DNA of 64,000 nt from Bacillus multifaciens (GTDB lineage Bacteria > Bacillota > Bacilli > Bacillales > Bacillaceae_G), in assembly GCF_030756675.1 (NCBI RefSeq), contig NZ_JAVBXD010000012.1, positions 46,052 through 110,051 of the forward strand, in the 5' to 3' direction. The notes under the pieces were generated by a model. That model worked only from the letters and a program-made list of their open reading frames with translations, did not search any database and was not told where the DNA came from. Position numbers and translations under genes: made by a program. Of the stretch, positions 33,690 to 42,835 are shown one piece after another. The number at the start of each line of letters is the position of its first letter. Position 1 is the first letter of the stretch.

Positions 33690-35759
33690 TTGAACTCTAA
33701 TGATAGAAAAGGGAATGTACCTCGTCCATTTATTCCCTCTAAAGAAAAAATAAATTTTCAACTATCTAGAAAAATTCCTGTCAAAAATAGGTCCACACAT
33801 TCTACAGTCAATAAAAATATTCAATTAGATTCTAATAAGAACGTTAGACACGGCAATCATCTTTGCGTCATAGTAGGAACAGAATATGTTTTAAAGGTAA
33901 TTGCTTTACAACAATCTTTAATGGAGAACACAAAAGAGTGTACATTGTGGATTTGTTGTATTGATTCAGTTGCTTATTCAACATTGAAGGAAATGAATTT
34001 GAATCAAGTCATGCTTATACGAGTAGAAGAAATGGAAGATAATCGTTTAAAAAGTATTAAGGCAGAAAGAGAAGTTAATGAATATTGTTGGACTTTGAAG
34101 CCTGTTTTCATTGAATATTTACTTGTAAATTTTGAATTACCATCCGTTCTTTATTGTGATGGTGATTTGTATTTTTTCTCTAATCCTGCTGTTATATTTG
34201 ATGAATGGGGAGGAAATTCTGTTTTTCTTTGTCCGCAGAGGGATCGTGATTGGGTAGAACAAGCATATGGTAAATATCAAGCAGGGTTAATCGGCTTTAA
34301 AAATGATTCTCACGGATTAAAAAGTGTAAGATGGTGGAAAGAAAAGTGTTTGGATTGGTGTAGTTCAAATCCTGATAATGAAAGGTTTGGAGATCAAAAA
34401 TATTTGGATAATATTCCTATTTATTTTCCGAAGGTAAAGGTATCAAGAAATTTAGGAGTAAATGCAGCACCATGGAATTGTATTTACAATAATAATTTTA
34501 GTATTTCTAAAAATTTAAACAAAGTATATATTGAGACAGATCAATTAGTTGTGTATCATTTTGCATGCATTACAATTTTTAGTGAAGATGAATTTGATCT
34601 TTGGTCCTTAGGAAAAATTGAAATACCTCACAATATACTAGATTGCATTTATACTCCTTATTTAAGCCGAATTCAATCCATTATTAGTGAATTAAAATTA
34701 AAAATTGGTGAAGAAGCAAATAAACTCTTAAGTAGTAAACATATTAAAGAAGCAACGACCCCATATAAGAATTCAAATTTAAGAAGACAAATGAATCAGT
34801 GGGATAATTTCTTAAATTTCTCATTCATTATAAGTCAAAAATATATTATTCAAGGGCTAACCAGTTACTATTCATTAGCAAAGCAAGCAGAAAACTTTAA
34901 TGTATGGATTTGTTGTATGGATGATTTTACTTACGAAAGGTTAATAAAATTGCAGTTGAAACACGCTATTATCATTCACGTTAAAGAAGTTGAAAATCAA
35001 GAACTCCTTAATGTAAAGAATCAAAGAAGCTTAAAAGAGTATTGCTGGACGTTAAAAGCTCCATTTTGTCTCCATATATTGAAACATTATCCCGAAGTTG
35101 ATCACATTATATACTGCGATGCAGATATGTATTTTTTTTCAAATCCTAACATAATTTTAAGTGAATGGTGGAAATATTCCGTTTTCCTATGCCCACAAAG
35201 AGGTACAACTGAACTTGAAAGCATACATGGGATGTATCAAGCAGGTTTAATTGGATTTAAAAATGATAAAAATGGTGAAGAAATTTTAGAATGGTGGAGA
35301 GATAAGTGTATCGAGTATTGTGAAGATAAGTATGAAATGGAATTTAATAGATGGGGAGATCAAAAATATTTAAACCATATTCCTGATGTGTTTTCTAATA
35401 TTAAAATTATGGATCAAAAAGGGATTAATGCAGCACCATGGAATGTAATTTTGAATAACCAAGATACGATAAGGGTTAAAAACAACAAGATTTTTGTGAC
35501 TGATGATGAATTAATTGCTTTTCATTTTGGCAGCATGCAAATTTTTAATATGAATGAGTTTGACTTATGGAAACATGAGTACCTTAAGATTGATGAACTC
35601 ATTTTAAAGGAAATTTACGTTCCTTACATTGAAAGCATCAGAAACACATGTCATATACTCTATAGTAGTCTTATAGAACACCTTACTCCATTATATGTAG
35701 AAGCGGCGAATAAGTTTTCAGTAAAAAACTATATCCAATATTCTACCCTATCAATTTAA
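33690..35759 (+). CDS. tandem-duplicated glycosyltransferase-like protein
   Basis: This 689-residue protein is two copies of one domain about 320 residues apart. Both halves contain EYCWTLK, a DxD metal/sugar-nucleotide motif followed by YFFSNP (YCDGDLYFFSNP at 155, YCDADMYFFSNP at 475), FLCPQR, YQAGLIGFKND, GDQKYL and G(V/I)NAAPWN. DxD and the following architecture fit GT-A fold glycosyltransferases (GT8-like). Both halves keep the DxD, so both may be active. The TTG start at 33690 follows AAAGGAG. It lies between CDP-sugar genes and probably transfers the sugar they make. No exact family is recognised. Confidence 0.7.
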   Translation: MNSNDRKGNVPRPFIPSKEKINFQLSRKIPVKNRSTHSTVNKNIQLDSNKNVRHGNHLCVIVGTEYVLKVIALQQSLMENTKECTLWICCIDSVAYSTLKEMNLNQVMLIRVEEMEDNRLKSIKAEREVNEYCWTLKPVFIEYLLVNFELPSVLYCDGDLYFFSNPAVIFDEWGGNSVFLCPQRDRDWVEQAYGKYQAGLIGFKNDSHGLKSVRWWKEKCLDWCSSNPDNERFGDQKYLDNIPIYFPKVKVSRNLGVNAAPWNCIYNNNFSISKNLNKVYIETDQLVVYHFACITIFSEDEFDLWSLGKIEIPHNILDCIYTPYLSRIQSIISELKLKIGEEANKLLSSKHIKEATTPYKNSNLRRQMNQWDNFLNFSFIISQKYIIQGLTSYYSLAKQAENFNVWICCMDDFTYERLIKLQLKHAIIIHVKEVENQELLNVKNQRSLKEYCWTLKAPFCLHILKHYPEVDHIIYCDADMYFFSNPNIILSEWWKYSVFLCPQRGTTELESIHGMYQAGLIGFKNDKNGEEILEWWRDKCIEYCEDKYEMEFNRWGDQKYLNHIPDVFSNIKIMDQKGINAAPWNVILNNQDTIRVKNNKIFVTDDELIAFHFGSMQIFNMNEFDLWKHEYLKIDELILKEIYVPYIESIRNTCHILYSSLIEHLTPLYVEAANKFSVKNYIQYSTLSI

Positions 35760-35844
35760 ATGATGACTTAGATTTTAATTTGAAAATATGATGTTTATAT
35801 ATTTTCTCATAATAAAAAATATAAAAAGGATGTAATAAATAATA

Positions 35845-36804
35845 ATGAATAGCCTTTTAAAAGATAATAAGGTACTTGTTACCGGTGGATTTGGATTTAT
35901 TGGTTCCCACTTCGTACAAAGGTTATTAGAACTTCAGGCCAAAGTAGGCATTTTGACAAGAGAATCATCAAATCCGTGGCGGCTTACTAACGTATTAAGT
36001 TGTATGGAAGTGTATAAGGTAGATATACGAAATAAAATACAAGTTCAAAATGCAATCAAACATTTTAATCCAGATTACATTTGTCATCTTGCAGCATATG
36101 GAGTGGATTCAAACCATAAAGACTATACGAATGCTGTTGAAACGAACGTTTTAGGGACTATAAATATTATTGAAGCTGCAAAGTTAGTAGAATGTAAGAA
36201 AGTTATTAATTTGGGAAGTAGTTCGGAATATGGGAATAAGACTGAATTGATTGATGAAAATGCGGTATTAACTCCTGTAGATATATACGGTAGTAGCAAA
36301 GCCGCGGCTACTATAATTGCTCATCAAATCGCTAGTGAAAAAAATATTAACATCATAACCCTTAGACCTTTTGGGATATTTGGTGAAATGGAAGCGTCAC
36401 ATAAACTTTTTGCTCACATCATTTTACAAACATTACAAAATAGGAACGTCGATTTAACTCTATGTGATCAATTGAGAGATTATTGCTATATTGATAATAT
36501 TGTAGACGTTTGTATTCTAGCAATTGAGAATGATACAGTGCAGAACGATATTTTTAATATCGGAAGTGGTGAAGTTCATCAATTAAAGTATTATGTAGAA
36601 TTACTCTTTAAATACTTACAGACAGATAAAAAACCGAATTATGGTGCACTTCCTTATAGAGAAAATGAGCGATGGGTTCCTAAACCGAATATTAATAAAG
36701 TGAAAAAGATGCTTTCTTGGGAACCGAAAATAGATGTTGAGGAAGGCATTATTAGAACAATTAGTTGGTATAAACAAAATCAACATTTATATTCAAATTT
36801 ATAA
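35845..36804 (+). CDS. NAD-dependent sugar epimerase/dehydratase (extended SDR)
   Basis: A 319-residue Rossmann enzyme with TGGFGFIGSHF at the N-terminus, HLAAYGVDS, and the catalytic set Ser (NLGSSSEYG) and Tyr-x-x-x-Lys (YGSSKAAA). It likely reduces or epimerises the 4-keto sugar formed by the downstream CDP-glucose 4,6-dehydratase, as RfbE/AbeJ-type enzymes do. The precise product (tyvelose, abequose, paratose type or another) cannot be read. The 85-bp gap upstream has no terminator. Confidence 0.78.
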   Translation: MNSLLKDNKVLVTGGFGFIGSHFVQRLLELQAKVGILTRESSNPWRLTNVLSCMEVYKVDIRNKIQVQNAIKHFNPDYICHLAAYGVDSNHKDYTNAVETNVLGTINIIEAAKLVECKKVINLGSSSEYGNKTELIDENAVLTPVDIYGSSKAAATIIAHQIASEKNINIITLRPFGIFGEMEASHKLFAHIILQTLQNRNVDLTLCDQLRDYCYIDNIVDVCILAIENDTVQNDIFNIGSGEVHQLKYYVELLFKYLQTDKKPNYGALPYRENERWVPKPNINKVKKMLSWEPKIDVEEGIIRTISWYKQNQHLYSNL

Positions 36805-36834
36805 GAAATTTTATAATTTAAAGGTGTGAAGCGC

Positions 36835-37911
36835 TTGTTAAATGATAATTTTAATCATGTATTTCAAGGAAAAAGGGTTCTAATTACAGGACATACAGGC
36901 TTTAAAGGTTCTTGGTTATCGATATGGTTGAGGGAATTGGGGGCAACTGTTATTGGCTATTCTTTGGACCCTAAAAATAAAAATGATAATTTTGTTGTCA
37001 CGGATCTCCAAAGTGAAATCATTGATATACGGGGAGATATCAGAAATTTCAATAAATTAAATGGTGTTTTTAGTAAATATAAACCCGAAATGGTATTTCA
37101 TATGGCCGCACAATCACTTGTTAACTATTCCTATCATCACCCTAAATATACGTACGACGTAAATGTTATGGGGACACTTAATGTATTAGAAGCAGTTAGA
37201 TTACATGAATCAGTTAAAGTATGCATTATGGTTACTAGTGATAAATGTTATGAAAATAAAGAATGGGTTTGGGGATATCGAGAAAATGATTCTATGGGTG
37301 GGCATGACCCATACAGTTCTAGTAAAGGGTGTTGTGAACTTTTAATTTCTTCTTATCGAAATTCTTATTTTCATGAGAAAAAATATGAGGATCATCAAAA
37401 AATCATTGCGAGTGTTAGAGCTGGCAATGTAATTGGTGGAGGCGATTGGTCTGTAGATAGAATCATTCCTGATTGTATACGTGCATTGGAAAACAATCAA
37501 AAAATTATTATTAGAAACCCTCGTGCAGTGCGCCCTTGGCAACATGTTTTGGAACCGTTAAGTGGTTATTTACTTTTATCGGAAAAAATTTTAACAGAGG
37601 GAACTCGTTTTTCGGGAGCGTGGAACTTCGGCCCAAAACTAAGCAGCATTGTCCCAGTACAAGAAGTTGTTATTGGGATAATAAAGAGCTGGGGGTCTGG
37701 TAGTTGGGAGATTTCAAATGTTCAAGAGGAAGAGTTTCATGAAGCAACATTATTGAATCTTGATATTAGTAAAGCAAAATTCAAACTGAATTGGAGTCCA
37801 AGGTGGTCTCTTCAACAGGCATTAGACAGTACGGTAGAATGGTATAAAAATTATAATATGAATATGAGAGAATTATGTGTAAAGCAAATTCAACAATATA
37901 GTCAATCATAA
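36835..37911 (+). CDS. CDP-glucose 4,6-dehydratase (RfbG type)
   Basis: The product is about 358 residues. GKRVLITGHTGFKGSWLSIW is the characteristic RfbG N-terminus; HMAAQSLVNYSY, TSDKCYEN and YSSSKGCCELL (Tyr-x-x-x-Lys) complete the active site, and RPWQHVLEPLSGYL is typical of the C-terminal part. It converts CDP-glucose to CDP-4-keto-6-deoxyglucose. The start is TTG 36835, with AAAGGTG eight bases upstream, or GTG 36826. With the RfbF-like gene it defines a CDP-deoxysugar pathway. Confidence 0.85.
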   Translation: MLNDNFNHVFQGKRVLITGHTGFKGSWLSIWLRELGATVIGYSLDPKNKNDNFVVTDLQSEIIDIRGDIRNFNKLNGVFSKYKPEMVFHMAAQSLVNYSYHHPKYTYDVNVMGTLNVLEAVRLHESVKVCIMVTSDKCYENKEWVWGYRENDSMGGHDPYSSSKGCCELLISSYRNSYFHEKKYEDHQKIIASVRAGNVIGGGDWSVDRIIPDCIRALENNQKIIIRNPRAVRPWQHVLEPLSGYLLLSEKILTEGTRFSGAWNFGPKLSSIVPVQEVVIGIIKSWGSGSWEISNVQEEEFHEATLLNLDISKAKFKLNWSPRWSLQQALDSTVEWYKNYNMNMRELCVKQIQQYSQS

Positions 37912-37948
37912 GTAAAGAGAATAGCATCTTTCTTATGTTAGGAGGCCA

Positions 37949-38038
37949 ATGATAAAAACGAGACTGAAAAGAAACCTCGAATTACGTAAACTTGTAAAGG
38001 GTTGTAAGTTCAAGGTTTTGTTTGTTTTTAGCGAATGA
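37949..38038 (+). CDS. 29-codon ORF, probable remnant
   Basis: MIKTRLKRNLELRKLVKGCK and then FKVLFVFSE stop. A perfect GGAGG is positioned just before the ATG. KFKVLFVFSE resembles the first beta strand of a glycosyltransferase, so a fifth cluster gene may have been lost here. The rest of 38039-38261 has no gene. Confidence 0.3.
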   Translation: MIKTRLKRNLELRKLVKGCKFKVLFVFSE

Positions 38039-38261
38039 ATTCAATTATTTTACTTCTGTCTTTTTAGAGTAAAGGAACTACCTTATTCTTTGATGTTGAT
38101 TTTCAGTGTGATGAATTATAAAAAAACAGGGAGTGGTAATGAAGAGTAAGAGTCTCCTTTTTAGGGAATAGATAAGAGAACATACTGTTCATTTTATATT
38201 TAGACAGAAACGAATCCTAGTTGATAAAAACGTATACCATATGTTAAAAAGGAAGTGTAAC

Positions 38262-38390
38262 ATGAACAAAGAAAAAAAGTATACAATTGTCGGTACTGAT
38301 ATTGATGAAGTGAAGAGGCTGAATAAGAATTCTGGTTTATCATATAACGAGGTAAAACAATTATTAGCAAAACAAATGAAGCAAAAGTGA
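38262..38390 (+). CDS. small conserved-looking protein, 42 residues
   Basis: MNKEKKYTIVGTDIDEVKRL, then NKNSGLSYNEVKQLLAKQMKQK. AAAAGGAAGTG precedes the start and a hairpin follows, so it is a likely gene. The pattern TDIxxVKxxNxxS recalls the repeated TDVxxVKxxNAxS of gamma-type small acid-soluble spore proteins, but it is a single copy in a short basic protein. Function unknown. Confidence 0.6.
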   Translation: MNKEKKYTIVGTDIDEVKRLNKNSGLSYNEVKQLLAKQMKQK

Positions 38391-38398
38391 ATTTGCGC

Positions 38399-38427
38399 TT
38401 GGCCGTAAACACATTATTTACGGCCAA
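38399..38427. terminator. hairpin between the small gene and the LysR gene
   Basis: TTGGCCGTAAA and TTTACGGCCAA form an 11-bp perfect stem. T-runs are poor, so the strength is uncertain. It serves converging genes. Confidence 0.6.
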
Positions 38428-38437
38428 ATGTATATTG

Positions 38438-39289
38438 TTAAAACTGATTACATACTAGAAAGGCGTTTATGATAGGTGTTCGCTCTTTATAGGCAAGGCT
38501 AATTTGACGATGTTTTTTTTGTTTTAGTTTTTTTATTTCAATGTTTCTATGAGATTTAAAAAATAATTCAGGTCCCATGCTTATTCCAATGTTTTGTGAA
38601 ACCATATTAACTATCGTTTCACAACTCAATATTTCTAATATAATGTTTGGGCAAACTTTATGAGCGGACAAATTTTCTAAAACTAATGATTGATAGGGAC
38701 CTTTTGGCATAATAAAGTCCATATTAGCAATCGTCTTTATATCAACTGTCTTTTCATTAACGAGCGGATGATTTTTCGGCAATCCTAAAACAATTTCATC
38801 TTTCGTAACAGGGATTGATTGGAATTGTTTTTTTGTCTTTTCTTCAATAATAAATCCAACATCTACAGTGCCGTTATGAATCCACTCTACAATCTCTTTG
38901 TAAGTACCTTCAAATAGTATCACTTTAATTTCTGAATAGTTTTCTTTAAACTGTGATAGCATTTTGGGTAAGATTTGAGCGGCAGCACTTGTAAATGCAC
39001 CTATTTTTAAAGTGCCTGCTAGTTGATTGTTTTGAAGAGATATTTCTTGTTTTATAATAGCTTCGCTGTTTAAAATTTGTCGAATATGGGGAAGAATTCG
39101 ATCTGCAAAAGCCGTTTTTTGAATCTTTGCTTGTTTATTTCGATGCAATAAAGGATAACCAAATTCTTTTTCTAAACTAGAAATAGCATGACTTACTGCG
39201 GATTGTGTCATGTTAAGTTGTTCAGCTGCTCTTGTGAAATTCCCTAATTCAACTACTTTTTGGAATACCTCATATCTTGCTATAGTCAT
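38438..39289 (-). CDS. LysR-family transcriptional regulator
   Basis: A 283-residue regulator with N-terminal winged helix (FTRAAEQLNMTQSAVSHAISSLEKEFGYPLLHR) and a periplasmic-binding-like effector domain (GTLKIGAF, LGLPKNHPL, GISMGPELF). It is divergent from an MFS transporter gene with about 90 bp between the coding starts, the usual arrangement for a LysR protein controlling an efflux gene. TAGGAGGTATG lies before the start. Effector unknown. Confidence 0.9.
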   Translation of the reverse strand: MTIARYEVFQKVVELGNFTRAAEQLNMTQSAVSHAISSLEKEFGYPLLHRNKQAKIQKTAFADRILPHIRQILNSEAIIKQEISLQNNQLAGTLKIGAFTSAAAQILPKMLSQFKENYSEIKVILFEGTYKEIVEWIHNGTVDVGFIIEEKTKKQFQSIPVTKDEIVLGLPKNHPLVNEKTVDIKTIANMDFIMPKGPYQSLVLENLSAHKVCPNIILEILSCETIVNMVSQNIGISMGPELFFKSHRNIEIKKLKQKKHRQISLAYKERTPIINAFLVCNQF

Positions 39290-39381
39290 GAGTTAAATTC
39301 ATACCTCCTATGCTAAATATTAATTTCACTAATTTTATTATACCCTTTACGATAGAAATTGGAATAATTGACAAAAGGGTG

Positions 39382-40539
39382 ATGACTTTGAGAAAAATCT
39401 TTTTATTAACAATAGGCATGTTTGCGTTAGGGGTAGACGCTTATGTAATGGCAGGAATTTTACCAAGTATTGCGGATGAATTTCATGTATCTATAGGGAA
39501 AGCAGGGCAGACTGTAAGTATATTTACATTATGCTATGCGCTTGCCGCACCCTTGTTTGCTGCAATGATGAGTAAAACGAATGCAAAACATATATTATTA
39601 ATAGCGTTGTCTATTTTCGCATTAGCCAATGTAGTAAGTGCAATTACCAACAATTTTATCATGTTATTAATTTCAAGAGGAATAGCAGGTATAGGTGCTG
39701 GTTTGTATTCCCCATTCGCTTCAGCTGCAGCTGTTACATTCGTTCATGAAAACAAAAGAGGTAGAGCGCTAGGAATGATATTACTTGGAATGAGTGCAGG
39801 AACGGTAATAGGTGTCCCTTTCGGTATATATATTTCGGATATGTATGGATGGCGAATGACAATATGGTTTATTGCTGTAATCAGTGTAATTGGAATATTA
39901 GGCTTATTGTTTAGGTTTCCAGTAATACACTCAACCCATTTGCCAACATTAAAAGAGCGACTAGCGATGTTTCAAAACAAAGCTATTTCATTGGTTATGT
40001 TTATAACGATGATACTAAGTTTTTGTAGCTTAGGTTTATACACATACTTAGACCTTATAATAGCTTCTTATGGATTTGAAAAATCAGTAGTTTTCATATG
40101 GATGTGGGGAATAGGTGGGATAGGAGGAAGTTTGGTTATAGGATATATAATAGATTTTTATAAGAAACCGAAAATCATATTAGTATATTTAATGGTTATC
40201 ATGTTTTCATCATTAATATGTATGGGAATTTTTCAGCAAAAAGAAATTTTGATAGCTATTTGTTTAATTTTGTGGGGAGCGACTGGGTGGGCAGGATTAG
40301 CGACTCAACAAAAAACGTTAATTGAAATAAGTCCAGAACATGCTACTATCTCTATTGCCTTGCTTAGTTCTATTAATTATTTTGCTGGTTCGATGGGAAC
40401 AATGGTAAATGGTATATTTTTAGAGAATGGAATAACTCCATTAAATTTACCGTATTTTACAGCTTATTTATTAGTAGTAGCAATTGGATTGCAATTTATT
40501 TTAATTGTAAAAAAGAAGTATAGTGAAATAAATCAGTAA
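39382..40539 (+). CDS. MFS drug-efflux-type transporter
   Basis: The product is about 385 residues with twelve hydrophobic helices. The motif GVDAYVMAGILP in helix 1 and GKAGQTVSIFTLCYALAAP in helix 2 are typical of the AraJ/YdhP-like drug-proton antiporter group. Start ATG 39382 or TTG 39388 (RKIFLLTIGMFALG); AAAGGGTG fits the second better. A longer frame from 39310 has no support. Probably regulated by the divergent LysR protein. Substrate unknown. Confidence 0.85.
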   Translation: MTLRKIFLLTIGMFALGVDAYVMAGILPSIADEFHVSIGKAGQTVSIFTLCYALAAPLFAAMMSKTNAKHILLIALSIFALANVVSAITNNFIMLLISRGIAGIGAGLYSPFASAAAVTFVHENKRGRALGMILLGMSAGTVIGVPFGIYISDMYGWRMTIWFIAVISVIGILGLLFRFPVIHSTHLPTLKERLAMFQNKAISLVMFITMILSFCSLGLYTYLDLIIASYGFEKSVVFIWMWGIGGIGGSLVIGYIIDFYKKPKIILVYLMVIMFSSLICMGIFQQKEILIAICLILWGATGWAGLATQQKTLIEISPEHATISIALLSSINYFAGSMGTMVNGIFLENGITPLNLPYFTAYLLVVAIGLQFILIVKKKYSEINQ

Positions 40540-40553
40540 GGTATTGTTTATAC

Positions 40554-40597
40554 AAAAATAGTCTAAGTCACGTATTTTGACTTAGACTATTTTTATT
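40554..40597 (+). terminator. terminator after the MFS gene
   Basis: AAAAATAGTCTAAGTC and GACTTAGACTATTTTT form a 16-bp stem. Confidence 0.92.
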
Positions 40598-40903
40598 TGT
40601 TATGGATTTTTTTGAAGAGATTCATACGATATTCAATTGTTTTTTAATTTATTTTAGGTAAAAGAAGTGTAATAAAAAAATTAAATTTTATTTGCATAAA
40701 CAATTTTATAAAACTGGATGCTATGGTAAAATTTTATGTATTGTGTGCATTCTTATACAAGATAGGTATGTTTATTACAATAATGTACTATTTTTGTAAA
40801 CCTTTTCTTATGAAATTCGTTTATACTTGTTAAGTGTAAAATATTAGTATTTTATAATTTGAATATTTACATATTTTTTAGAGAAAGATGGGGGTGACTA
40901 TGA
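40598..40903. other. gene-free, very AT-rich leader region
   Basis: Nothing coding. It probably holds the promoter of the acyltransferase gene; several AT-rich hexamers make an exact -35/-10 choice unsafe. Confidence 0.4.
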
Positions 40904-42715
40904 ATGCCCACACCAGTAAAGAAAAATGGCCGTTATATGGTTGGATTAGATAGTTTGAGGGGGCTAGCCATACTAGGTGTTATTCTGTATCATATCAATT
41001 TTAATTGGTTACCTGGAGGGTTTTTAGGTGTTACTGTGTTTTTTGTACTTTCAGGCTATTTAATTACGGATATTCTAGTTGTTGAATGGAAGGAAAAAAG
41101 GAGCATTGACTTGAAAAATTTCTGGTTACGCCGGGCAAGGAGATTGCTTCCAGGAATGCTAGTCATGCTCGTTATAACCTTAGCGTGGATTACCATTTCT
41201 CATAGCTCATTACTTTGGAAAATGCGTGGAGATTCGGTAGCAGCTTTATTTTATTTTAGTAACTGGTGGTATATTTATCACAAATTATCCTATTTTGAAA
41301 GTTTCGGTACAGTTTCTCCGCTAAATCATTTTTGGTCGTTAGCTGTTGAGGAACAGTTTTATGTAGTTTGGCCGCTTATTATTGGTTTAGGGCTTTCCTA
41401 TGTGAAAAAACAATCACGTCTGACTCTATATATTTTTCTTGGAGCGATTGCTTCAGCTGTCGCGATGGCAATGATATATGAACCAGGCGCTGATCCAAGT
41501 AGGGTTTATTATGGCACCGATACAAGAGCGTTTTCCTTACTGATTGGTGCAGCACTTGCTTTCATTTGGCCAAGCAGTAGATTGGCTCATAAAATTCTTC
41601 CAAAGGCTCGTCTCGTTCTTGATGTAATTGGAGGTATAGCTCTTATTGTCATTCTCGTTATGTTTTGGAAGACAAATCAATATGATCCATTTTTATACCG
41701 CGGAGGAATGTTCCTTTTATCGATCGCTACTGCAATACTAGTAGCGAATCTCGCTCATCCAGCTAGCCGTATTAGTGCTTTTTTAAGGTTTAGACCTTTA
41801 CGCTGGATTGGTGTTCGTTCTTATGGGATATATCTTTGGCATTATCCGATTATCACACTAACAAACCCGCAAGGAAGTGCTGGAGAATTTCAGCTTACAA
41901 GAGCTATTTTTCAGTTTTTTCTAATTTTGTTTATGGCGCAAATTTCATGGAAATTTATCGAAAATCCAATTCGCAAAGGCGCATTGAAGAATTTTCGATT
42001 GCGTAACGTTAGATTAAGAAACTTAGCGTTAGGTGGTAAGTTCGTTTTAGCGTTTGCAATATTTGTTACGGCTACAGCTAGTTTTGGTTTATCAACAGCA
42101 GGTAAAGAAAAAGAGAATACTAGTAATAAAGTAGAATCGGTACAAACGGAGCAAAAAGATCAACCTAAACATCCGGATGTTGTTTGGGAAGAGCCAGGTG
42201 AAAAACCAGCCGAAAATAAAGAGGAAGGTCATTCTGCGCAGTCTAAAGAATCGGCGACGATTACAGCTATTGGAGATTCAATTATGATCGACGTCACTCC
42301 TCATTTAAAAAAAGCTTTTCCTGATATTAATATTGATGCGAAGATTGGCAGGCAAATGTCTGAAGCGACAGCTGCGGTAGACAGAATGAACAAAGAGGGT
42401 ACTTTAGGTCAGTCTGTTATTATTGGATTGGGCACGAACGGAGCATTTACTACTGAGCAAATAACATCATTAATGCAATCAATAGGTAATGAACGTAAAG
42501 TTATATTGGTGAATACAAGAGTGCCGCGCCCATGGGAATCATTGGTGAATAACAAGTTAAAAGAAACAGCGTCAAAATTCTCAAATATTACGCTTGTTGA
42601 TTGGTATTCAGCAAGTGCTGGAAAGAAGGAATATTTTGAGCCTGATGGGGTTCATTTGACGAAAGCAGGGGAAGAGGCATATACTTCGCTTGTAGTGAAG
42701 AGTATAAATAAGTAA
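40904..42715 (+). CDS. OatA-like acyltransferase with C-terminal SGNH domain
   Basis: This 603-residue membrane protein starts with an acyltransferase-3 domain (LDSLRGLAILGVILYHINF with the essential His, then FFVLSGYLIT, RRARRLLPGM, HFWSLAVEEQFYVVWPL), about eleven helices to residue 400, a charged linker, and an extracellular SGNH domain (ITAIGDSIMID, GLGTNG, EPDGVHLT with Ser, Asn, Asp and His of the active site). OatA-type enzymes O-acetylate N-acetylmuramic acid and give lysozyme resistance; paralogues modify secondary cell-wall polymers, so the acceptor is not certain. GGGGGTGA lies upstream. It is monocistronic. Confidence 0.88.
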   Translation: MPTPVKKNGRYMVGLDSLRGLAILGVILYHINFNWLPGGFLGVTVFFVLSGYLITDILVVEWKEKRSIDLKNFWLRRARRLLPGMLVMLVITLAWITISHSSLLWKMRGDSVAALFYFSNWWYIYHKLSYFESFGTVSPLNHFWSLAVEEQFYVVWPLIIGLGLSYVKKQSRLTLYIFLGAIASAVAMAMIYEPGADPSRVYYGTDTRAFSLLIGAALAFIWPSSRLAHKILPKARLVLDVIGGIALIVILVMFWKTNQYDPFLYRGGMFLLSIATAILVANLAHPASRISAFLRFRPLRWIGVRSYGIYLWHYPIITLTNPQGSAGEFQLTRAIFQFFLILFMAQISWKFIENPIRKGALKNFRLRNVRLRNLALGGKFVLAFAIFVTATASFGLSTAGKEKENTSNKVESVQTEQKDQPKHPDVVWEEPGEKPAENKEEGHSAQSKESATITAIGDSIMIDVTPHLKKAFPDINIDAKIGRQMSEATAAVDRMNKEGTLGQSVIIGLGTNGAFTTEQITSLMQSIGNERKVILVNTRVPRPWESLVNNKLKETASKFSNITLVDWYSASAGKKEYFEPDGVHLTKAGEEAYTSLVVKSINK

Positions 42716-42782
42716 ACGAATAGAAAATTGACATTAATTACAAATGAGTGAGGTAGTACTTAATTATAGTTTCCAGATGAGA

Positions 42783-42812
42783 AGAGAGTCGCATGAGTAT
42801 GCGACTCTCTTT
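42783..42812. terminator. terminator between converging genes
   Basis: AGAGAGTCGCAT and ATGCGACTCTCT with loop GAGT. The flanking T/A runs are short. Confidence 0.85.
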
Positions 42813-42835
42813 ATAATTTAAACAATAATTTTATT

